This document shows positions 21,701 through 34,671 of a DNA stretch of 64,000 bases, in pieces. Origin of the DNA: Tetrastigma voinierianum (Eukaryota > Streptophyta > Magnoliopsida > Vitales > Vitaceae); the NCBI GenBank assembly GCA_016808115.1, contig JAEQBH010002962.1, positions 23,501 through 87,500 on the forward strand. Reading direction: 5' to 3'. Below the pieces are notes generated by a model. The model worked only from the letters and a program-made list of their open reading frames with translations, searched no databases and had not been told where the DNA came from. The translations under genes were made by a program, and so were the position numbers. Positions within the stretch are counted from its first letter, which is position 1, and each line of letters begins with the position of its first letter.

Positions 21701-22261
21701 CGCTGGGGATGGAACGCCTGGCCTTATAAGAAACCGCCTAAGATGGCTCATCTTGTATTTTTGTAAAATTCGGCAAAGGACCTGGAATTTGTATAAATTG
21801 TAATTGAATACAATTGTAATAAATCATTTTGCATAAAATGTACATTTAAGGGAGTAGGGATGTGTAGCCCGCGGCTATTTGCACATGTATCGTGCCTCAC
21901 ATGACATGAAACATGTAGATTCATAAGACGCGTTGTCAAATTGACACCCTGGACAATACATTTTCACATTTTCTTTCATTATACTACTTTATGGTATTAT
22001 GAGTACATAGCAGGCGGCTCGTCGCATCGGGGTAATGATTTACTTCAAGACTCGAGATGCCGTAAAACGCAGTCGATTCCTCGACCGTCTCAAGACATCA
22101 TAAATTTTACGTGCTGGTCTGGGAGCATGAGATTTGATTCCACAGGTAACTGTTTTCATCATTCGAGATCTAGGGAATAATTATGATTTTTAATCGTAAT
22201 TATACCTTGTAAATCAAATACGATTTTGCCCTTATTCCGTAATTTGAATTTCTGTCTTACA
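18716..22261 (-). mobile_element. LTR subtype A1 of E7, split by LTR-B
   Basis: Starts TGTGACGCCCCC and ends TGTCTTACA (the inverted TGTAAGACC start). Without the 1354-bp LTR-B insertion it is about 2.19 kb, in line with other copies. It carries the hairpin array at about 19300-19530 and the conserved AAGTAGGGAGAAAATCCCACCT block near 20239-20262. Confidence 0.85.
20601..21954 (+). mobile_element. LTR-B solo LTR inside the LTR of E7
   Basis: A 1.35-kb plus-strand copy matching the inverted LTR-B at 11338-12678 over its length: a gagaccaaccgagaaa block near 21030, AGGTAGGGCTTTTCTCCTACTTG near 21209-21231, then a GGATGGGGATTTGTTGAGGC block near 21262. On both sides the LTR of E7 continues. Possible 5-bp duplication ATTAC/AATAC with one mismatch. 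The ends are approximate because the start reads TCAGGAGACC instead of TGTAAGACC. Confidence 0.75.
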
Positions 22262-22720
22262 TTCTCACCTTAAAAGAATTTCGTCCCGAAATTCAAGACA
22301 ATCATATCACCTGGCCAACACGTAACCCTACACAACCTCGCTTGTGCAGAACCGCTAAGTTTCCGTTGTCTACCATCGACAATCCAATGGATCGGCCAAC
22401 TCAATCCATGCCATGCATGACATCCATTTACCGAGCCCTTGCCACTAACAACACCCAATGCAATTTCCAAAGTGGTGTCTCAAACTCGAGTCATCCCCGA
22501 ATTCTATCACTCAACTCTCAACCCACGTGATAACCTCGCCTCGTGTTTTCATCTCCACCACATAACTTCTGGCCACTTTGAATCTCTCTTACATTTCGAT
22601 TCAACTACGTAGTCTTTATTAGACGAAGTCCTAAAGACAACTCAACCCGCGCTCGCCTGGGAGGGCAATGACCATACTGCGTACCAAGAGTCTTACATTT
22701 CCTCGACTAACTATGAGTCT
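22262..22720 (-). other. E7 polypurine tract and internal stub
   Basis: The inverted polypurine tract (TTCTCACCTTAAAAG) lies at 22262-22276. It is followed by the antisense-ORF segment, on the plus strand here, with a 62-codon open piece at 22342-22530 containing DRPTQSMPCMTSIYRALA. The integrase C-terminal domain that should lie between tract and segment is deleted. The stub ends abruptly at the TA repeat. Confidence 0.65.
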
Positions 22721-23107
22721 TATATATATAGTTATCTATATATATAAATATGTATATATCTATATAGATATCTATGATATATCTTTTTATAGATATATAT
22801 AGATATATAAAATCTATATATCTATATATATAGATGTATATACATATCTATATATATAGATATCTATCTATAGATCTATATATATAGATGTATATATTAT
22901 TATCTATATATATAGATATTTCATCTATAGATATCTATATATATATATATATATAAATATATATAAATCTATATATAAATATCTATAGATATATCTATAT
23001 ACATCTATATATATAGATTTATATATATAGATATCTATATAGATTTATATATATAGATAACTATATATATGTATATATATCTATATATAGATTTATATAT
23101 ATAGATA

Positions 23108-23154
<47 letters not shown>
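22721..23154. repeat. Imperfect TA / TATAGATATCTATA repeat, left part
   Basis: 434 bp of TA dinucleotides mixed with self-complementary AGATATCT-type words. It was one tract with 25622-26904 before solo LTR S1 split it. Confidence 0.9.
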
Positions 23155-23155
<1 letters not shown>

Positions 23156-25621
23156 GTAAACCCTAAATTCCAATTTCTGGTCAAGTGGCAAAACGTAATT
23201 TTTTTTATTAAATTGTAATTACGGTTAAAATCGTAATTAATTCTCTAGATCTCTGATGATGAAACGGATTAGACCATTGGAATCGCCTCACGAAATCTAG
23301 CTAACACGCAAATTTCATAATTTTCCGGGCACGCCTGAGTCGGCACGCTTTTCGAGGCATCGCCGTCGGGGTAAGCCGTAAAACCGATTTTCATACGACG
23401 AAAAGTACGTATAGCACGCATCATGTCCCATATGGTAGGAGTAGATAAATGGATGAAAATGGACTGCCAATAGTGCCTAATATCAAACTGTAAAAGAGGG
23501 ACATAATGGGCATTATAGAAATTGGAATTTAAGTCACAAATGACAAAATAGCTAATAGGGACCCTTCTTCTCCACTTAAACAAGGCAAAACGTGGGGAGG
23601 ATGCAGTGGTCACAAAATCAAAATGGAGGGTTTTCTAAAGGTGAGAAGGTCCTCCTTCTCTAAGATCCCTGCCATCTAATCGCTGACGACTTCTGGGCGA
23701 AGGAAAACGCTCACGCGGAGCGTGCTACGCGTGGACCCCAAGGCGGTAGTTTTTGACAACTCCAAGAGGTAGGATTTTCTCCCTACTTGCATTTTTATTC
23801 CCATTTTTAAGTGGTTTTTCAATGCTTCGCCTATTTGAGGTCGGAGGGGGCTTACATTGACGGTCCCAAAACATGGGACCGAATTGTTGGAATTTTCTTG
23901 AGATTTCCTCTTAGTGGCTGACTCCGCCCAAAATTAGCTGTTTGGGTGTTTTTATTTCACCAAAATTGCTTTAAATCATGCTTGATGTGAATAAATGCCG
24001 GAATGGGTTGTTGATCGGTCCCAAACATGGGACCGAATTATGAAAATATTTTTGGACCTTTGGGACTTGTCCGTGAATGCCCAACCGAAGTGAGTCGTTA
24101 GTGTGGAACTTGGCATTAAAATGCATGTTTGAGATGATAAAGGCCTGGGAAGGGCCGCTTGATCGGCCCTAAACACGTGGAATCGAAATCAGAGGGAATT
24201 GTGAGACTTTTGGCCCAGTCCGTGACATTCCGTAAAACTAGTCATCAAGTAGGGTTGGAATAAATTATGCTTCGGTGTTTATAAGATAGGAAATGGGTAA
24301 GAAATTGCCCAAAAGGTGAAACCAGCAGTCACATGGGTCGCCCGTGGACAGCCCATCGGTTGGGTTTCGACCGTTAAAATCAGTCCCCGAAGGTGTGATT
24401 TGGACAAAAATCGTCCATGTGTCAGGTGTTTATCGTTGAAATGAAATGACCTGGCTTGTGGTGTAGAAATCAATAGGTTATTGCTTAATGAGGATTAATG
24501 ATGAGGTCACAATTATGTAATATAATTGTGTGTATAGGATATCGGGAATAAAATTGTGGATTTGCTCAATTATATGGAATATAATCAGAGCATAGGCCAT
24601 GGAGATAAATTATGAATTGCTCAATGGAGCTAAATCGGGTGATGCTTGATGTGTTGAATTACATGCGTAATTGTAGTTGATTGAAAATATGCATATTGGA
24701 CATATTGTGTAAATGATTTTGAAATGGCATAACGCATTTTCACATGCACCGGGTAGCCTAGAATTAGTGTGAGGCATGACAAGGTATTTTTGTAAAACGA
24801 TATGTTTAAGTAAAGAATTTCAAAGGGATGATATTCTAGAGAATTGGGTCAAGAGATGGCCAACAGATCATTTCGGATGAGGACCATGACTGTTTCGGAA
24901 AGCTCACCAACCAATTCACCTCTGAGGGTAGTCCCATATTTGTACCGAATATTTCTGTAGTATATTTTCAAGAACAAAAGTTTTGTTTTGAAAATGATTA
25001 TTTTCTCATACATGGCTTAGGCAAGTGTGAGTGAGTCGGTGAGACAGACATGGGGTAACTATGTGTGACATTCAAGTAGGATCATGTATTTACTGGAAGT
25101 GTGGGCTTACTTTGGAGCACAGACTCCATCTTGTGCCAAGGAAGAATTACTTAGGCGACATTCTCCCATCGAGCTTTACTACCCCACGCTGGACCCCTCA
25201 TTTTTCGTGCATGTAAAGCGCGAGGAGACATCTCAATTTTGAGGTTGATTTTGAAGAAGCCGGTTTTAGGCTTTAGATGGTTTCATGATAACATGTAGTT
25301 TAATCGTAGATTTAATATATATTGCTAAAAACAAAAGTTATCAACTATTGAATTACTGGAGATAATTGAAGAATAGTTATGATAATTGATTTTGTGAGTA
25401 TTGGTTTATGAGCCCAAGAGGCATTTTTACTCCATGTTAAGCTCATATCAGATTTATTGGACCTAAGCCAGGACAAAGATATACGTGTGTACTCCCTGAT
25501 TGGGCAGAGCTCCAGCAAAAGGAGATTCTCGTCGATTAAGTGGTGCTCAGTAACCCGACATCCACTAGTATTCCGCTTGCCGGATTCGTAGTCAACTAAT
25601 TTCCTATTTTGGGGCGTCACA
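23155..25621 (+). mobile_element. S1: solo LTR, subtype A2, inside the TA repeat
   Basis: A 2.47-kb LTR starts CGTAAACCC (degraded TGTAAGACCC) and ends GGGGCGTCACA. It has TA repeats on both sides and no internal region. Shared blocks include AAGAGGTAGGATTTTCTCCC near 23764. In place of the A1 hairpin array it has a different middle (about 24780-25020, with TATTTTCAAGAACAAAAGTT), which defines subtype A2. Any target duplication is hidden because both flanks are TA repeat. Confidence 0.85.
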
Positions 25622-25771
25622 ATATATATATATATAAATATCTATATATATAGATGTATATACATATCTATATATATATATATATATGTATATAGATATA
25701 TCTATATAAATATATACATATCTATATATATAGATATCTATATATATATAGATATTTATATATCTATATAG

Positions 25772-25838
<67 letters not shown>

Positions 25839-26156
25839 TATATAAATCTATATAGATATAAATATCTATATAGATATATCTATATACATCTATATATATA
25901 GATTTATATATATAGATATATACATATTTATATATATAGATATCTATATATATATATATACATATTTATATATAGATATCTATGTATATATCTATATATA
26001 TAGATATCTATATATATATATATATACATATTTATATATATATAGATATATAAAATCTATATATGTATATATATAGATGTATATACATATCTTTATATAT
26101 ATATAGATGTATATAGATATATCTATATAGGCTATATACATATCTATATATATAGA

Positions 26157-26206
<50 letters not shown>

Positions 26207-26308
26207 TATATATAAATATTTATAGATATATTTATATACATCTATATATAGATTCTATATATATAAATATCTATATATAGATTTATATATTTATATATAT
26301 AGATAACT

Positions 26309-26365
<57 letters not shown>

Positions 26366-26478
26366 TCTATATATATAAATATGTATATATCTATATATAG
26401 ATTTATTTATATAGAGTAGATATATATTTATGTATATATTCTATATATATATATAAATATATATATAAATCTATATAG

Positions 26479-26558
<80 letters not shown>

Positions 26559-26664
26559 TATATATATAAATATGTATATATTTATATATAGATGTATATA
26601 TATTTATATAGATGTATAGATATATCTATATAGCTATATACATATATATATATATATATAGATA

Positions 26665-26712
<48 letters not shown>

Positions 26713-26904
26713 ATATAGATATCTATATATCTATAGATTTATATAGATATATAAATCTATATATATATATATATAGATGTATACAGATATATCTATATAG
26801 ATATATACATATCTATATATATAGATATAGACATATATATATATAGATATGTATATATCTATATAGATATATCTATATACATCTATATATATAGATATGT
26901 ATAT
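25622..26904. repeat. Imperfect TA / TATAGATATCTATA repeat, right part
   Basis: 1.28 kb of TA-type repeat with many self-complementary words, ending exactly where pararetrovirus copy P2 begins. Open frames inside it (for example 26731-26931, Ile/Tyr only) are by-products of the repeat. Confidence 0.9.
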
Positions 26905-28164
26905 CCAACAAAGAATCCAAGGGATTCTCAATTGAGAACAAAAGTGAATAGTACTTCCGTAGGGAAAAGCTTGCTAATTTGCTTAAAAATAATCAAAACT
27001 TTTAGTTATTTCAGGACAGAAAATATTTGGATTAGCTCCCATAAGAAGCCACAAATCCTGAAACCAATTTGGAAAGATTTTTTGTACTTTTTCATTCCAG
27101 TTAAAAAACCAGGAATGAGTTTTTGGTCTGATACAAAACATATGGTACCAAGCATTTTTGTAGTCATAAAAATCAAAAGTTTGAGGGCCGAAATGCTCGT
27201 AAAATCTTTATGAGTAAAAATATTTTGACCCCAATCTTTTCATTTAAGACCTTTTAAAATTTTGCATTTTTGAGGCAATATCATTACCCCTGTGGGTTCA
27301 TGGATATGAGAAATTTTGTACCGACCAGATCTACGAGGATAAATTGTAGGAACTTACGGTTTTGAGTATTTCATTGAACGAAATACTTTTCATTTTGAAA
27401 AATCTTTGATCTCAATTCACCGTAAACCGATATATGATCGTTCTAAAATTTGTAGTAACATTTTTTGCTCTTTTCGCTTGGTAAGCAAATTTTGAGTTTG
27501 GGAATGAAGGGCTGAGGGATTTCCTGCACTTCAAAACGATTTGGAGTTTCGAGGAAATTTGGAAGTTCGAGGCCTTTTCATTGCATAAGAGGCCTTTGAA
27601 GGGGGGTTTGATAGGATCTGCTTTACCGCCCATTTTCCCCCGTGTACTCCCGTGAAAGGAAATTGGGTAAAACATTTGAAGAACCTTTTATAAACTCAAA
27701 ATCAAAATCAAAATAGATAAAATAGCTTGCCATCAAGCAAAAATTTGTTTGGAAACTAGATTTTGAACATCCTTTTGTAAAACTTTTCGCGCTTTTGAAT
27801 CAACTCTTAAAGAAATTTCTTGTTAAACATCACTTTAAAATTCTTTAATGCATAAACAATGGCTAAAATTTCTTTAATCATGTTGAATAATTCACATGAC
27901 TACCCAAATCGCAGTGAAATCTAATAATTGAAATTAGTTTAGGCAACTGTTTCAAGATTCACCTTATATCCTATGTTTGAGGCATCTGTCTCTACGATAG
28001 AAAGGGGCTTCAGGTGAAGGATACCTGCTACAGTTCCTTAACCCGAATTTTGACTTATTCACTACCCGGGTATGTTCCTCATTCAAGGTAAAGACTTTTC
28101 TACATTTGAAAATAAAGCACAATTAAAATCCTGAAGGTTTCAGAACCTAGCTACATAATTAAGG
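26905..28164 (-). mobile_element. P2: endogenous pararetrovirus, RNase H side
   Basis: Inverted relative to P1. From right to left the text gives the connection after reverse transcriptase, RNase H (about 27670-28010, with ETDAS near 27972-27988) and the C-terminal extension (down to 26905, matching P1 up to about 8700). An 87-codon open piece at 27412-27675 matches P1 7990-8262 in several blocks such as KFAYQ. Element E6 separates this half from the rest of P2 at 34672-36700. Broken by stops and shifts. Confidence 0.75.
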
Positions 28165-30434
28165 TGTAAGTAATCCCAGAAAATCATGAATTTAGAATAT
28201 AGTAAAATCACTGATTACAAATCAATTACGGTTAAAAATTCGTAATTAATTCTCTAGATCTCATGATTTAAACTGATTGCACTGGCTGAATCGCCTCACG
28301 AAATCTAGTTAGCACGTAAAAATCTCAATTTATCGAGACAAATTGAGTCAAGACGTCGAGGCACGTTTCTCGGTGTCAGAATCTACTACGATCAAAGGCA
28401 CACAGCATGTACTCATGCAATATATGGTAAAGGAGTAGAGAAACAGATGAAAATGGACTCGCCGAGGTGAAATAACAACTCAGGAAAGAGGGACATAAAG
28501 GTCATTTTTAGATTTGATTAAGTCACTAGTGTTTTCAAATTATAATAGTGATCATCTTCATTAAACCAATGAGATAAAATGGAGCATTTGATGCAGTGAG
28601 CTTCAGTTTAGAGAGTTTCAGAGAGAGGAGCGTTTCTCTAAGATCCCGCGATCGACCGTTTGGCCATTGACTGAGTAGGTGGAAACGCTCTACGCGGAGC
28701 AGCTACGCGTGACCCTCGAATTGAGCGGACAACCTCCAAGAGGTAGGATTTTCTCTCTACTTATGCTTTATCTCTATTTTTATGGTTTTTCGATGTTTTG
28801 GCTGGGTTCAGGTCGTGAGGTTAGCTTGATCTAACTGAAAACACATAATCGACCTGATAGAAATTCTCGCATTTTCTCACCTCCAGATCGCTCAGAAAAT
28901 TAGGGGCTGGTTAAGTCTTTGTAATTCCAGATTTTTGCTTTAAAATCATGTATTTGTGTGCGCTGTCTGAATTTGAGCTGATGTTCGTCCCAAAACACAA
29001 TTCACCTCAGGAATTTTTTTTACTATGAGGGCATCCGTACAGGTGCATGGACTGTTATGTCATTTATAATTTTACGAATAAATTATGCTTGGTGTTTATA
29101 AGACCGGAAATGGTAAGAAATTTGCCCAAAAAGTGAAAACCGAGAGTCAGACGAAAAACACATGGATGCCCATCGCTGGTTTCTAGATCGTTAAAAAACA
29201 AATCTTGCTCAGGTGGAAAGGCCATAAAGGTCCATGTATTTGGCATTGAAATTGTGTGTGAATTGAATGGCCGTGGTGCAGAAACAAATTTGGAGAGTCG
29301 GGTCGATCAGCGAATTATTGTTAATGCTTCGAGGTGTTAACACACAATGACACAATTGCAGAATCAATCGTGCCAGGTTACGGTGATGATTATGATTCGC
29401 TTCAAGTGAGCTAGATCGTGATGATTTGATAGAATTACATGTGTGTAATTGTAGTTGATGAAAACATGCATATTGACATATTAAACATTTGAAATGGCAT
29501 AATGCATTTTCATATGCAATCAAGTAGCCTAGAATTAGTATGCATGACAAGGTATTTTTGTAAAACTGATATGTCATGGAAGAATTTCACAGATGATGGT
29601 CTGAGAATTAAGGAGAGTGGCCAGATCATCGATTTATAATCTGATCTGCTTCCTAAAGTCTACCACAACCAATCTTGCACTTTGAGGGTAGTCCATTATT
29701 TTACCGAACATTTTAAGAGGCATTTTCAAGAACAATTGGCTTTGCTTTTGAAAATGATTTATTTTCCTCAAGGCGCTTAGTAAGTGTGAGGAGTCGCGAT
29801 GACCTGTACATGGGGGTGATCTTGAGACATCTGGCAGATCAGGATTACTGAGTGTGTGTTTACTGGACACTGCACTGACTGGGTGAGTAGCCCACTTAGT
29901 ATAATTTCCCACCAGCTTAGCTCACCTTGGCCATGGGACCTCTTTATCAAAATGTGGAGCGCCGAGAAGACAATTCATTTTGAAGATGCCAACATGATTT
30001 GATGCTTTTTGGACATACCATGTATTACTAATCGGTAGATGTTAATATATATTTAGAGAGCAATCAACTATGCAAATGGGAGATAATCGATAAACAGCTG
30101 CAGTGTGTTTAACAGTATTAGCTTAGCCAAGTGGCCGATTGGATATATTAAAATATTGGACTCGGTTCAAAGGTAAACGCATTATTATTGTGTTTCAGGA
30201 TTCGCAGAGCCTTCGCACAAAGGAGACTTCCCGCCACTGATTTTGAAGTGATGCCAAAATCATGATCACTTGTATTCCAAAGATTTCAGACAATCTGACA
30301 CCCTGGCTTGGGCTAAGAAGCTATATCGAGCTAATAGTATATACTACTTACTCTGAATATGAAGGTATGGGCCTAAGATATACTAGAGGTAGTGTTTCAA
30401 TAGATTACCTGTACTAAATTCACACTGCACTTCA
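28165..30434 (+). mobile_element. E6 5' LTR, subtype A2
   Basis: Begins TGTAAGTAATCCC, has the AAGAGGTAGGATTTTCTCTC block near 28738-28758 and the A2-type middle near 29680-29770. The end is uncertain. A first LTR-end-like stretch lies near 30290-30320, but the clear primer-binding-site-like GGGTATCAGCTTAGG comes at about 30439, so an extra ~120 bp may be inserted. Confidence 0.7.
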
Positions 30435-32532
30435 CAAATGGGTATCAGCTTAGGTATACGAATACCTAGGAGCTCTGGGTTTAGTATCCATCACCACTAG
30501 GTGGTTTGATGGAGTATATGGCATATGGAAAACCAGAGGACAGAAAAATTGGCTGAAATATCGAGGATGAGCATCACCAATTAGGTGGTCTGGCTGTTGA
30601 TTTAGGTATGAGATTACCGAGAAATCAATGGACAAAACTTAGACAACTACTTTAAGACGCAAAGTTGGATGCGTTTGGTAGATTTGCAACTATCGGTGAT
30701 TGGGGGTATAACATGGTTTGTAATGTGTTATAGTCATAAAGGTGATTAGCACATGGACAGAGTTATGGAAATATTTTAGAAAAACATTTGGAGTGGTACC
30801 AAATAAAACCAGAAACAAGAAGAAGAATAAAATAAATTGTATAAATTTATTTATTAGAGGTGGGGTTGTACTTGAATTTTTAGTTTTTAGCAGTAAAAAC
30901 TAAAGAAAATTAAATAAAATAATTTTACTAAATTTATTTGGGTTGGAAAGTGAGAAGAAAATTTAAAGCTAAGAAATAAATTTTACTAAATTTATTTCAT
31001 GAGAATTAAAGAGTATTACTATGATCTTACAAGTAGGAAAATCTAATATATGATAAGAAAATAAATTTTTATAAATTGGTCGAGTAGATAAAAATTTTTT
31101 CAAAGGGAAATCGAAAAAGAAAACAAATTTTGGTAAATTGATTGCCAAGAAGGAGAAAATAATTTTGTATCTTACAAGTGGTGAATTAAGAAAAAGTGAG
31201 AAAATAAATTTCTAAATTTTATTGAGGTTCCAAGAAAAAATATTTTATGATTTTAGTGATTTTTCATACCAGAATGAATGAAAAAAAAAAAAAAAAAAAT
31301 TTGTTGCAATCGCTGTGCCACCTGCCACTATTGAAAAAAAAATTTCATTGTATCACGCTTTTGTATTGCGTAGAGAAAAGGGAATTTGAGGCTATTTTGC
31401 ACAAATACAATATTTGTATCATGGATTTGTGCTCGTGTAGATTGTATCATATCAGCAGATTTATAATGCAAAGTGACTAGGGTTTATAACTTGTATCAGA
31501 ATACAACAGCTGCACAAAAATGAAGGTGGCCCGCTGAGGGAGATGTTGTGTCACAATACAAAAAGTATCAGACCCAAATTCACGGCGGACGTAATTGTAA
31601 GAGTAATGAGATGTGGTCAGAACTGGGACAATATCATTGCAAGTAGGTGAGTATAAAATATAAGATAATTTTATATTGCACAAGAACTGCCCACAGTAAT
31701 TTATAATAACAGTTTAAGACAGAAATCACTGAATGCGAATCCGTGAATAGTAATCCGTGAATGGTAAAGTTGACCTGGCCAACTGTGAATAGTAAATGAA
31801 AAATTTTTTTGAAAATAAAAATCAAACAATTTTATTAAATTTTTTAAAAAATAAATTCTTCAAAAATATAATTTTTGAAATAAAATTTTGTTGAAAATAA
31901 TATTTAAATGTGCAAAATTATTATATATTAACTGATGTGTAATGATTATAATCTTTGGTATTTTGGTTATGTTTTTAGAGATAATTGTATTAGATTTAAT
32001 AATACTTTGAAATGGTGATCGTTTTGAAATATAGAAATTATACAAAGTATGGTAGTAAAATGATAGAAAGCAAATACTAAGGTTATGGGTTACACTTAAG
32101 ATTTGGATAATGAACGAACAAAAAGACGCTTATACTTGCAATTGTTGACTAAATGAAGGTTTAAACTTCATGTGCGATCATGTTCAGAGTCCCATTAATG
32201 CATCAAAGATAGGTTCAGCATGGAGGTTGAGTTTTAGAAAGTCTTAATAAGGTATGAAAATTTTTCCCCAGAATAGGCTCAGATTTGATTTTTTCTTGGG
32301 CATGATCAGAGTTGCGCAAAGTGTTATAGTGGTGAACTTTAGGTGGTGAATATATTGTTAAGATTGTCAGTTGACATGGATGAGATGACAATTTTATTCA
32401 AATAGATTGATATCGAGACCTTAGCTGGTTTCATCATACTGCATAATACCTTGAATTCCTGCAGGTTACATATGCACATGGTCAGATGTGTATAAAAAGG
32501 GAATTTCGGATCAAATTTTTAAGAGAGGGAGA
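30435..32532 (+). other. E6 internal region: leader-like, non-coding
   Basis: After the primer-binding site (about 30439-30453) the text follows the E1 leader: AATACCTAGGAGCTC near 30470, palindromic AAATAAATTT repeats near 30825-31220, a poly(A) run near 31279, and sequence matching E1 5160-5300 near 31910-32010. The GC-rich island of E1-E3 is not present. At 32130-32520 I see nothing recognisable before the polypurine tract (TTTTAAGAGAGGGAGAA ending about 32532). Short open frames are not conserved. Confidence 0.65.
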
Positions 32533-34671
32533 ACAAAGACCCAGAAATTCTAAATTTCTGAATAAGGGCAAAATCGTAATTTGATTACAAAATCAACATG
32601 TTAAAATTAATGAATTCTTAGATCTCATGACAAACGACAATCGCTAACGCCTCTGAACTGAAGGAATTCAAAATTTGGCAAATCAGCTGAGATGCCTGGA
32701 GCCTCAAGACGCTTTTCAGGCATCAGCATTTTCTGTCAGAATCTATTTCTATCATCAAAGTAATAATAAGACAGATCACGCCAATTATATGATGAGTGGA
32801 GAGTAATGACAGAAATGCACCACTATGTAGTGCCTGTGAAGATCAAATCCCATATATGATATAAAAGGTCATTTTAGATCATTGATTGTCACAGCCAAAC
32901 AGACAGTGATCGTCTCATTAAACTAATAGATAAAAACGGAGTCATTTTTATTAGTGAGCCAATGAGATAGTTTAGATAGAGAGAGTGCCTTCCGTAAGAT
33001 TCCCCGCCATCGGACCGTCATGGCCCAATGGAGTGCAGTGGGAACGCTCACGCGAGCGTGCCACGCCATGGACCCTAATTATGGCTTGACAAACTCACAG
33101 TAGATCTTTCTCACTTATATGCATTCATTTTGTTGGCTTTATGCTCTGCTGGTTTGAGTTTGAGGGGTTATATATGATCGTCCGGAAACACAGAATCAAT
33201 TGATAGAATTTCTTATAGATTTTTCTCACCTGATTCTAAAACAGGGCTGTTTGGCCCTTTAAATTCCAGATTTTTGCTTTAAACCCATTCAGAGGAAAAA
33301 GGCCTTCCGAATGGGTCATGTTCAGTCCCCTCCCAAAACATAATCACTGTGAATTTTTTACTATGAGGGCAGTCCAGATAACAGCAGGTGGTATGGATCA
33401 TTATATCATTTGTGATAATTTATTTGAAGAACATGTTTGGAAGTTATAAGACCTGAATGGTGGTATAATCTGCCCAAAAAAGTGAAACTTATATTGATCT
33501 AGTGGCCTGAAGACAATAATATTAGTTTGGACTATTAAAAACAATCTAACAGGAAGGGTCATAAAAATCCATTTGATTTTGCATTGAATTCGTAACTAAT
33601 TGGCTGGGTGTAGAAACAAATAAGAGTTGGCTCCATCAAAGCACATGAAGGATGTTTGAGAAGGAACAATAAAACACACAATTATATAGAATTAATTGTG
33701 TTGTAAAGCTAATGGTGATGATTATGATTTGTCAAGGAGCTTAGATTGGGTGATGATTGATGTGAATGGTATGGTGTAATTGTAGTTGATTGAAAATGAT
33801 GTATATCGATATATTGTAAAATGATTTTGAAAATGGCATGAATGTGTATTTCGTGGTACCGCAGCCTAGAATTAGGTGAGTGCATGATGAAGGTATTTTG
33901 TAAAACGGAGAGGTCAAGGAAGCAATTTCACAGATGATATTCCAGGACCTGGCTGAGATGGGCCACCGTGATCACTGACGAGGACCATCGCTTAAAGTCA
34001 CCAACCATCTCACCCTGAGGTATCCATTATTTCATCAACATTTTCTTCGTAGTGTATTTTCAAGAACAACGTGGTTTTGTTTTGAAATGATTATTTTCTC
34101 ACATGGCTTAGCAAGTGTGAGTGAGTCTGGAGGACTCGTGACATGGGGTGACTGCGTGTGACATTCAAGTAGATCATGTATTTCATCAGAGTGCAGGTTT
34201 ACTGAGTACCAGACCACTTAGGTGGGTGAGTAGCCTCACTTAGTGGCGATTCTCCCACTGAGTTTGAGTCACCCATTGTAACTTTACTTCAGGCATGTGG
34301 AGTCGAGAAGACAATTCATTCCAGAAGACATGCCACGCGATTTTGACAAGCTGACATAACATGTATTACACTGTAAGATGTTAGTATATGTTTGTATAAA
34401 AGTGTAATCAACTATGTAAATTATTGGGGAGCAATTTATAATAGCTGTGATATGTGTTTTAATGAGTATTAGTTTGCAATTCAAGTGGGTCAGATTGGAT
34501 ATATTGCAAATATTGGACTGTCAGCGTGGAATGCATTATTTACAGTTTCAGATTCGCAGAGCCCCCGCATATGAGACTCGCCCATTTAGTGAATTTGTGG
34601 TGAAACCCATGATCTCACTTGTATTCCGCAGTTGATGGTAGCCAACTGAGCACCCCTACTGGGGCACTACA
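32533..34671 (+). mobile_element. E6 3' LTR, subtype A2
   Basis: Begins CAAAGACCCAG (degraded) and ends GGGGCACTACA. LTR blocks are recognisable in order but strongly altered compared with the 5' LTR: many CG-containing words are replaced or shortened. The A2 middle with TATTTTCAAGAACAA lies near 34057. Confidence 0.75.

Larger units (their letters stand above)
18716..22720 (-). mobile_element. E7: gypsy 3' LTR with internal stub
   Basis: Minus-strand element piece: LTR (18716-22261, interrupted by LTR-B), polypurine tract, then about 450 bp of internal sequence that stops at the TA repeat. gag, protease, reverse transcriptase and integrase are all missing, so only the 3' end survives. Confidence 0.85.
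28165..34671 (+). mobile_element. E6: gypsy-family element without gag-pol, inside P2
   Basis: 6.5-kb element with two A2 LTRs around about 2.1 kb of leader-like sequence and a polypurine tract, but no recognisable gag, protease, reverse transcriptase or integrase. It sits in the reverse-transcriptase region of P2. The flanks read TTAAGG before and CAAGG after, a likely 4-5 bp target duplication; P1 has one AAGCC/CCTT at the matching place. It is a non-autonomous deletion derivative that would depend on enzymes from other copies. The two LTRs differ from each other much more than expected for one insertion. Confidence 0.75.

Noticed and set aside
26731..26931. 66-codon Ile/Tyr-only open frame
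   Set aside because: It lies wholly in the TA repeat and exists only because TA/ATA triplets lack stops in that frame.
26932..27213. 93-codon plus-strand frame
   Set aside because: It is the complement of the broken pararetrovirus frame of P2, which is readable on the minus strand and matches P1.
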